5,788 nt of DNA from Candidatus Moranbacteria bacterium CG23_combo_of_CG06-09_8_20_14_all_35_22 (GTDB lineage Bacteria; Patescibacteriota; Minisyncoccia; Moranbacterales; UBA2206). Made by a program: the position numbers and the translations under genes. The notes under the pieces were generated by a model. It was not told the origin of the DNA. It searched no databases and saw only the letters and a list, made by a program, of their open reading frames with translations. Below, in pieces: positions 1 to 4,354 of the stretch. The stretch lies in assembly GCA_002772115.1 (NCBI GenBank), contig PCRW01000054.1, positions 1 to 5,788 of the forward strand, in the 5' to 3' direction. Numbering within the stretch: the stretch's first letter is position 1; every line of letters begins with the position of its first letter.

Positions 1-29
1 CCTAATAAAGAAAATCTCCAATCGAGACG

Positions 30-56
30 CCATTTACTCTTATCCGAGTAAAATGG
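30..56. other. Imperfect hairpin at the left edge
   Basis: CCATTTACTC (30-39) and GAGTAAAATGG (46-56) form a stem of about 10 bp with one bulged base and a 6-nt loop. No T-run follows on the plus strand, so it is not a convincing terminator. It lies just upstream of the truncated nuclease gene, in a stretch that does not look like the expected N-terminal coding sequence. It may mark the border of the rearrangement that removed the 5' half of that gene, but this is inference. Confidence 0.35.
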
Positions 57-77
57 AGACTGAATGTTAATTGTTCA

Positions 78-709
78 GTGATTATAAAAGAGTGGTTTAA
101 AACAATCAATATTGCTGGAGTTCCGCTTGTACCCCAAGAATTGTTAAATGCGATCTATTCCGGACCATTTGTGACGCTTGGCAAAGAGGAATTCAGTAAC
201 AGCCAAAATGCCAACATTCAAAAATGGAGCGCTTACATAAAGGGTAGTGCAAACCGTCAGGCATTTCTTGAGAGAGCTTTAGATTGGGTAAGTAAAGGGA
301 ATATTGATGATTATATGAGTAGCCATCGCAACGATAAAAATATCAATGAGTTAAAAAAATATTTCAACAGTGTGATTAATTGGATTTCTAGTGTTTTTAC
401 CGATGTAGAAAGCGAGATGTGCGGACTTGAGTGGGGACGGCTGTATGAGCAGTATCACAAAAAAGCCTATGACTCTAAGAAAGTTTATAGTGATCCGTAT
501 ATAAAATACAAACAACCAAAGCTGAAAAGAAAAATAAATCGAACTGTCCGCTTTGTGCTATCGGACACGATGCGAATAAAAGCAAGATTTGGAAGCTGGA
601 TGAGATGGATGCCGATCATATGACAGCATGGAGTAAGGGCGGTGCAACTTCGGCGAAAAATTGCCAAATGCTGTGCAAGACACATAATCGAGCGAAAGGG
701 AATCGATAA
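78..709 (+). pseudogene. Broken DUF262/HNH-type endonuclease gene
   Basis: This is a remnant of a nuclease with a DUF262 (ParB/GmrSD-like) N-terminal region and a C-terminal HNH domain, related to type IV-like restriction proteins. The first reading frame (GTG at 78 to the stop at 623) carries DUF262-type sequence, including WFKTINIAG, ELLNAIYSGPF and CGLEWGRLYEQYHKKAYD, up to DPYIK near 492-506. From about 500 the homology moves to the frame ending at TAA 707-709. That frame encodes YKIQTTKA, a CPLC zinc knuckle (545-556), the DADH histidine (617-619), an Asn in KNCQMLC, and CKTHN with its final His at 683-685. The HNH residues are therefore intact but out of frame with the body. The N-terminal half, where the DGQQR-type motif should be, is absent: the frame is open only back to 9 and codes nothing similar, so GTG 78 is probably not a native start. 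About 30 residues also seem missing at the junction, judged from remembered relatives. A sequencing error could explain the frame change but not the missing residues. Confidence 0.8.
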
Positions 710-712
710 TTT

Positions 713-733
713 AATTACATACCAAATTACATA
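713..733. repeat. Tandem 9-bp direct repeat
   Basis: AATTACATA occurs at 713-721 and again at 725-733, a 12-nt period, directly after the stop of the nuclease remnant. The second copy runs into CATAAT (730-735), a weak -10-like hexamer that could serve the AbrB-like gene downstream, but I see no matching -35 element. It could be a small regulatory site or chance in AT-rich DNA. Confidence 0.3.
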
Positions 734-738
734 ATAAA

Positions 739-775
739 CGCATGCGAAAAGCGCGTCTGCGAATGCGCCCATGCG
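739..775. promoter_or_regulatory. GC-rich nested palindrome before the AbrB-like gene
   Basis: An outer stem pairs CGCATG (739-744) with CATGCG (770-775). An inner stem pairs GCGCGT (751-756) with ATGCGC (763-768, one G-U pair) around a 6-nt loop. The block is strikingly GC-rich between AT-rich flanks and ends 12 nt before the start codon of the AbrB/MazE-like gene. Swapped-hairpin regulators often bind palindromic DNA at their own promoter, so an autoregulatory operator or an RNA hairpin covering the start region are both plausible. It lacks a T-run, so it is a poor intrinsic terminator. Confidence 0.5.
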
Positions 776-787
776 AATAATAAAAAT

Positions 788-1006
788 ATGGCTAAACGCG
801 CGCAAAATGAAAGTCAGATTAGAAAATTGACTAAATTGGGTAAAAAAAGTCTTTGCGTCACAATTCCAATTGAAATAATCCGTGAATTTGGCTGGCGCGA
901 AAGACAAAAATTAGTCGTCAAAAAATTTGGTAAGAAAATTGTGATTGAGGATTGGCCCGCTTCGACTCGAAGAAACATTTCGTCGAATCGAGGCGAGAAA
1001 AAATAA
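788..1006 (+). CDS. Small AbrB/MazE/SpoVT-like DNA-binding protein
   Basis: This 72-residue protein fits the swapped-hairpin AbrB/MazE/SpoVT fold, which dimerises to bind DNA and usually acts as a transition-state regulator or antitoxin. Residues 11-55 carry the family pattern: I-R-K-L-T-K-L-G, then S-L-x-V-T-I-P-x-E-I-I (21-31), a short helix EFGWRERQ (33-40), and two strands KLVVKKF and KKIVIEDW (41-56). The protein is rich in Lys and Arg, as expected for DNA binding. No toxin gene adjoins it, so a stand-alone regulator is more likely than an antitoxin. ATG 788 is chosen because it opens the domain directly and has the A-rich TAAAAAT context shared with other genes here; there is no Shine-Dalgarno site. 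Residues 57-72 lie beyond the point where I expect the domain to end and are encoded by an inverted repeat. The DNA target is unknown. Confidence 0.8.
   Translation: MAKRAQNESQIRKLTKLGKKSLCVTIPIEIIREFGWRERQKLVVKKFGKKIVIEDWPASTRRNISSNRGEKK
958..995. repeat. Inverted repeat inside the 3' end of the AbrB-like gene
   Basis: CGCTTCGACTCGA (958-970) and TCGAATCGAGGCG (983-995) are inverted copies matching at 11 of 13 positions, with a 12-nt loop. One mismatch becomes a G-U pair in RNA. The left arm is itself part of a near-palindrome, CTTCGACTCGAAG. The repeat encodes most of residues 57-70 of the small regulator, after its recognisable domain. It resembles REP-type intergenic palindromes that have become part of a coding tail; that reading is inference. 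No T-run follows. Confidence 0.5.
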
Positions 1007-1016
1007 TTGCAAATTT

Positions 1017-1028
1017 TTGTGCTATACT
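1017..1028 (+). promoter_or_regulatory. Extended -10 promoter for the membrane protein/HtrA-like pair
   Basis: TTGTGCTATACT contains an extended -10 element (TG at 1020-1021, one base, then TATACT 1023-1028). No -35 hexamer sits at the usual spacing; TTGCAA at 1007-1012 is too close. Transcription would start near 1035 and give a leader of about 80 nt. The same 12-mer with a single difference occurs on the minus strand at 5769-5780 before the ABC operon, which supports both calls. Confidence 0.6.
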
Positions 1029-1045
1029 TGAAATAAGCTAACAGG

Positions 1046-1101
1046 CTATTCGCATGTCCGGTCTCGCCAAGGCGGGACAGTGCCGGTTCACGAACGAATA
1101 G
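1046..1101 (+). promoter_or_regulatory. Structured 5' leader upstream of the membrane protein gene
   Basis: A perfect 7-bp stem, CTATTCG (1046-1052) with CGAATAG (1095-1101), closes a compact element. Inside, GTCTCGC (1061-1067) pairs with GCGGGAC (1072-1078, one G-U) around CAAG, and two CCGG blocks at 1058-1061 and 1083-1086 offer an alternative pairing. The element is far more GC-rich than its surroundings and ends 13 nt before ATG 1115, so folding could affect initiation. I do not recognise a known riboswitch class. The inner hairpin also resembles a dispersed REP-like palindrome, so a repeat inserted in the leader is an alternative. Confidence 0.5.
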
Positions 1102-1114
1102 TGAGTGAAAAACT

Positions 1115-1852
1115 ATGTTTTTAAAACTCCAACCACTTTTATACAGTCTGATTTTTTTTATCGGTTTAGAATTGATTGTTTTTTTTCATGCCAATGTTCT
1201 TTTTATAATGTTTTTTTTACTTTTAATGGCACTTTTTCAAGGCTGGAAAATAGGTCGTAAATGGAAATTTTCTATTCTGCCGATTTTTTTTGTAATTTCT
1301 TCGGTGGCTCTTTTGTATCTAGTAACTATCCGCCATTACCAACAAATTTATATAATTCTGGCTTTTGTAATGTACTATCTTTCTCTTCTGGGAGCTTATC
1401 GCTTGAGTAAATACGAAAACGACCAAACTGCCAAAGGGATGAATACGGCTGCCAGTATGGCGACTATTTTTTTCACTTATGCTGGAGCGTACGGATTATA
1501 TTTGAATTTTTTAGTGCCATTGTATTATTTGATGCTAGTGTATCTTGTGACCACTTTTTTTGTGAGCTACCAATATTTTTCTATTATCTGTATCAATAAG
1601 AAAAAAGTTTGGCTGTATAGTTTAGTTGTTTCTTTGGTTATGGCGGAAATTGCTTGGACGATAAATTTTTGGCCCTTTGGCTATTTGACGAGCGGAGCTG
1701 TTGCCCTTATACTGTATTTTGTACTTTGGGACATTATTCAGAAAAATTTTCTGGATATTATCAGGAAAAAGCGGATTATTTTTAACTTAATCTTCTTTTC
1801 TGCCCTCGCTAGTCTAGTCTTAATTAGTTCTAAATGGATACCTGTAATCTAA
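1115..1852 (+). CDS. Polytopic membrane protein of unknown function
   Basis: This 245-residue protein is almost entirely hydrophobic, with about nine predicted helices near residues 7-25, 28-43, 52-70, 77-96, 112-130, 132-159, 166-186, 189-208 and 221-241. The connecting loops are short and carry Lys/Arg clusters at 45-51, 161-164 and 217-220, which helps set topology. Charged or polar residues inside the membrane region include Glu19 and Glu178; the latter lies in AEIAW (177-181), followed by FWPFG (185-189). I vaguely associate this pattern with uncharacterised CPR membrane families such as DUF5656, but I cannot confirm that. ATG 1115 is well fixed: the in-frame TGA at 1106-1108 leaves no room upstream. 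A promoter and a structured leader precede it, and the HtrA-like gene begins 5 nt after its stop, so the two products are probably made together. No enzymatic motif is visible. Confidence 0.75.
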   Translation: MFLKLQPLLYSLIFFIGLELIVFFHANVLFIMFFLLLMALFQGWKIGRKWKFSILPIFFVISSVALLYLVTIRHYQQIYIILAFVMYYLSLLGAYRLSKYENDQTAKGMNTAASMATIFFTYAGAYGLYLNFLVPLYYLMLVYLVTTFFVSYQYFSIICINKKKVWLYSLVVSLVMAEIAWTINFWPFGYLTSGAVALILYFVLWDIIQKNFLDIIRKKRIIFNLIFFSALASLVLISSKWIPVI

Positions 1853-1857
1853 AAAAT

Positions 1858-3036
1858 ATGCTAAAAAAAACATCTTATCTAGTAGGAATAATTTTAATTG
1901 CTGGTCTAAGTGGCATCATTGCTAATCGCTATATTTTTCCGTATCTAGGCGCCAATTCTTTTTTTTCCAAATGCGCGCTTTTCAAAAAGGCGGGAGAAAA
2001 TGTAACTGTTATTAATAAAACCGAACAAATTTATATCAAAGAAGAATCATCTATCAGCAAAATTGCTGATCGCATTATTCCATCAGTGGTTAGCATCGCT
2101 TCTTTTCCACAAGATGATCCTAAAAATCCGATGCAGAAAAAAATAAAAGAGATAATTAATGCAACGGGAGAAATTATGACCAGCGATGGAATAATTATGA
2201 CGACTGCCAATGCTATCTTGCCGGATTATTTTTCTAAAAATAATTTTTCTCTAACTAATTTAGATCGAGTTTTCAAAATTACTACCAGTAGTGGAAATGT
2301 TTATGATGGAAAGCTTTTGGCGGTAGATTCTTGGAGTAATTTGGCTTTTTTGAAAATAGAAGCCAGCAATCTTCCAGCAATGCCGTTTAGCGATTCTGAT
2401 GAATGTAATCCAGGAGAAAAATTGATTTATATTGGTAATGATTCTTTCGAATATCAAAATAAATTTGCAACGGGACTGCTTAGCAGTTTTGAGCCGGCTT
2501 ATAATATTTCTGGCGAAACTCTTTCAAAAGCAGAAAAAATGGAAGGAGTTTTTCTGGCTGATTTCAATCAGGAAAATATCTCTGCCGGAGGTCCTGTGAT
2601 AGATTATTCTGGTCAAGCGATTGCAGTTTCTGGCTCAATAATTAAAAATGGAAAAATTCAATATTTTCAAATTCCTTCTAATAAAATAAAGAAGGTTTTA
2701 AAAAAGGTAATCGATGGAAATTCAAGTTCCAACATTTCTTTAGGCGCTTATTATTTGCCGGTAAATAAATCTTTAGCTAGTGTCAATCAGTTGGCGCTTG
2801 ATCGGGGAGCTTTGATTTATTCTGCTTCTTCTCAACAAGGATTAGCAGTGATTTTCAATTCCACTGCGGATAAGGCTGGGCTGAAGATAAATGACTTGAT
2901 AATAAAAGTTGATGATACGGAAATAAATTTGAAAGATAACTTATCGGATGTTTTATATGAATATAAAAAAGGGGATAAAGCTGAATTTACCCTTTTACGA
3001 GAAAATAAAGAAATAAAACTAACCGTGCAATTCTAA
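1858..3036 (+). CDS. Membrane-anchored HtrA/DegP-like pseudoprotease with PDZ domain
   Basis: The product has an N-terminal signal anchor (residues 5-22 counted from ATG 1858), a linker, a trypsin-like HtrA domain (about 66-285) and a C-terminal PDZ domain (about 290-392). The HtrA landmarks are recognisable, but the catalytic positions differ. The family's GxILTNAHVV is GIIMTTANAIL, with Asn118 (codon 2209-2211) replacing His. The DLAVLKI block is NLAFLKI, with Asn161 (2338-2340) replacing Asp. The GNSGGP block is ISAGGP, with Ala243 (2584-2586) replacing Ser; the oxyanion-hole Gly two residues earlier is Ile. Hydrolysis is therefore very unlikely. The PDZ domain keeps a GLAVI binding-loop motif and DKAGLKINDLIIKV, so ligand binding may persist. 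The role is probably extracytoplasmic binding, scaffolding or sensing. An in-frame ATG at 1834 follows a stop directly and would overlap the upstream gene by 19 nt; I prefer 1858 for its TAAAAAATATG context, 5-nt gap and clean MLKKT anchor. Confidence 0.85.
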   Translation: MLKKTSYLVGIILIAGLSGIIANRYIFPYLGANSFFSKCALFKKAGENVTVINKTEQIYIKEESSISKIADRIIPSVVSIASFPQDDPKNPMQKKIKEIINATGEIMTSDGIIMTTANAILPDYFSKNNFSLTNLDRVFKITTSSGNVYDGKLLAVDSWSNLAFLKIEASNLPAMPFSDSDECNPGEKLIYIGNDSFEYQNKFATGLLSSFEPAYNISGETLSKAEKMEGVFLADFNQENISAGGPVIDYSGQAIAVSGSIIKNGKIQYFQIPSNKIKKVLKKVIDGNSSSNISLGAYYLPVNKSLASVNQLALDRGALIYSASSQQGLAVIFNSTADKAGLKINDLIIKVDDTEINLKDNLSDVLYEYKKGDKAEFTLLRENKEIKLTVQF

Positions 3037-3053
3037 ATAAATTTTTCTTTCAA

Positions 3054-3087
3054 AAAAACACACCATAATTAAATAGGGTGTGTTTTT
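3054..3087. terminator. Bidirectional intrinsic terminator between convergent genes
   Basis: AAAAACACACC (3054-3064) and GGTGTGTTTTT (3077-3087) form a perfect 11-bp stem with a 12-nt AT-rich loop. On the plus strand the stem ends in a T-run that continues as AATTTT. On the minus strand the A-run at 3052-3058 becomes a T-run. It starts 18 nt after the HtrA-like gene stops and lies 22 nt past the stop of the convergent permease gene, so it fits termination of both transcripts. Confidence 0.85.
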
Positions 3088-3108
3088 AATTTTCGTGATT
3101 TGCGTCGT

Positions 3109-4347
3109 TTATTTATACCTTAGCGCTTCCAAGGCGTTGAGTTTAGCAGCACGCTTAGCCGGATAAATTCCCGTGATTACTCCCACTACTGTAGAAAAAA
3201 CGATTATGAAAATAATAAACCAAGAAGGTTGGGAAAAAAGTGAAACTTTGTTTCCGCCGAAAACTCCGGCGAGCCAGTTTACTCCGTAATTTACTAAATT
3301 ACTTAGGATAAATCCTGTAATCACTCCAAATAATCCACCAAAAAATCCAATTAGCATTGATTCTGTTAAAAACATTCTCCAAATATCATAAGCGGAGGCG
3401 CCAATAGTTTTCATTATTCCGATTTCTTGGGTTCTTTCCAAAAGAGCGATGGTCATAGTGTTGAACATTCCGATGGCGCTCACAACTAAAGCGACGATGC
3501 CGAAAAGTGCCAGTACTATTTGAGCAATGCTGAAAATTTGCTTAGCCTGTTCGACTGTTTCAGAAACGGAACTAACAAAAAAACCTTTTTCAATAATATT
3601 GCTTCGAGTGCGCTCGATGTTGATGGTAGAATTTACTCGCACTTTCAATTTATCATAACTATTAAAGGATATTTCACTCACGGATGAATCAGGAAGATAG
3701 ATGTAAGCGTTGGAAATATCATCCACTACGCCAGAAATTTTATAAGTCTTATTTACATATTCAATTGGCTCAACGCTTTTGGGCGCTTCTTTTTCGTCTG
3801 GTTCTTTGGACAAAGCTTGTTGGTTATTTTTTGTGGAAAGATTTTTAGCAATTCGAATAGTGATATCAGTGGTAGAAAAATCATCTGGATTTATATCAAG
3901 AAGCTGAAGTGTGGCAAGAGAAATTATAATCCGATCTATTTCATCGTCCTTGAAAATTTTTCCTCGACTGACGGAAATTCCTTCCAAACTCAAAAAGCGA
4001 GGATGGACAATATTTATTTTAGCCGAAGAAGTTAAATTGTTTCCCGAAATTTGGGCTTCTTGACTGATCAAAGGGAAAATGTCAGTGATTTCTTTGATTT
4101 CTTTGATGGCATTGATGCTTTCTTGATTTAAATTTATCGCTTCATTTTTTTGGGTAACATCCAAAGCTAAGAGAGAATCTTGGGTGGCAATATTTTCCAA
4201 AATAAGTTTTTGTAAACCATAACCAAGAGAAACTAAAAAGAAAATAGTACCAATACCGATGCTAATACCCAAAACCGTGAGCATTGTACGCAAACGATTG
4301 TTTTTGAATGATCGGGTTGAAATTCTAACGACATCGATAAATAACAT
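3109..4347 (-). CDS. MacB/FtsX-type ABC transporter permease
   Basis: This 412-residue protein has the layout of MacB/LolCE/FtsX permeases (type VII ABC): one N-terminal helix (about 22-44), a large extracytoplasmic domain (about 45-270), and three C-terminal helices (about 273-297, 329-352 and 375-394). The N-terminal cytoplasmic stretch RSFKNNRLRTMLTVLGISIG (13-32) is typical. So is the coupling-helix region ALLERTQEIGIMKTIGAS (301-318), which contacts the ATPase, and the ending IYPAKRAAKLNALEALRYK. Such permeases transmit ATP hydrolysis to extracytoplasmic work (lipoprotein, peptide or lipid extraction, or hydrolase activation) rather than moving substrate through a channel. A charged, low-complexity segment (about 170-197, rich in Lys, Glu, Gln and Pro) interrupts the extracytoplasmic domain between two beta-like stretches. 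The gene starts 7 nt after the ATPase stop, so the two are coexpressed. No adaptor (MFP) gene is seen, so a classic MacAB-TolC pump is not supported; the substrate is unknown. Confidence 0.9.
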   Translation of the reverse strand: MLFIDVVRISTRSFKNNRLRTMLTVLGISIGIGTIFFLVSLGYGLQKLILENIATQDSLLALDVTQKNEAINLNQESINAIKEIKEITDIFPLISQEAQISGNNLTSSAKINIVHPRFLSLEGISVSRGKIFKDDEIDRIIISLATLQLLDINPDDFSTTDITIRIAKNLSTKNNQQALSKEPDEKEAPKSVEPIEYVNKTYKISGVVDDISNAYIYLPDSSVSEISFNSYDKLKVRVNSTINIERTRSNIIEKGFFVSSVSETVEQAKQIFSIAQIVLALFGIVALVVSAIGMFNTMTIALLERTQEIGIMKTIGASAYDIWRMFLTESMLIGFFGGLFGVITGFILSNLVNYGVNWLAGVFGGNKVSLFSQPSWFIIFIIVFSTVVGVITGIYPAKRAAKLNALEALRYK

Positions 4348-4354
4348 ATTTTTT

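Noticed and set aside
480..545. Programmed -1 frameshift joining the DUF262 and HNH parts
   Set aside because: No canonical X-XXY-YYZ slippery site with a downstream structure is evident, the N-terminal half is also missing, and residues seem deleted at the junction, so gene decay is simpler.
485..907. 140-codon minus-strand open frame
   Set aside because: It runs antisense across the nuclease tail, the GC-rich palindrome and the start of the AbrB-like gene. The protein has no coherent domain, while the plus-strand frames carry clear HNH and AbrB motifs.
788..1006. Antitoxin of a toxin-antitoxin pair
   Set aside because: The fold is compatible with MazE-type antitoxins, but no toxin-like gene lies on either side; the next gene is a polytopic membrane protein with its own promoter.
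1046..1101. tRNA or known riboswitch
   Set aside because: GGTTCACGAA looks slightly like a T-loop, but there is no acceptor stem, anticodon arm or CCA context, and no riboswitch core that I recognise.
1834..1857. Upstream ATG as the start of the HtrA-like gene
   Set aside because: It follows an in-frame stop directly, overlaps the membrane protein gene by 19 nt and lacks the A-run context seen at the other starts. It cannot be excluded.
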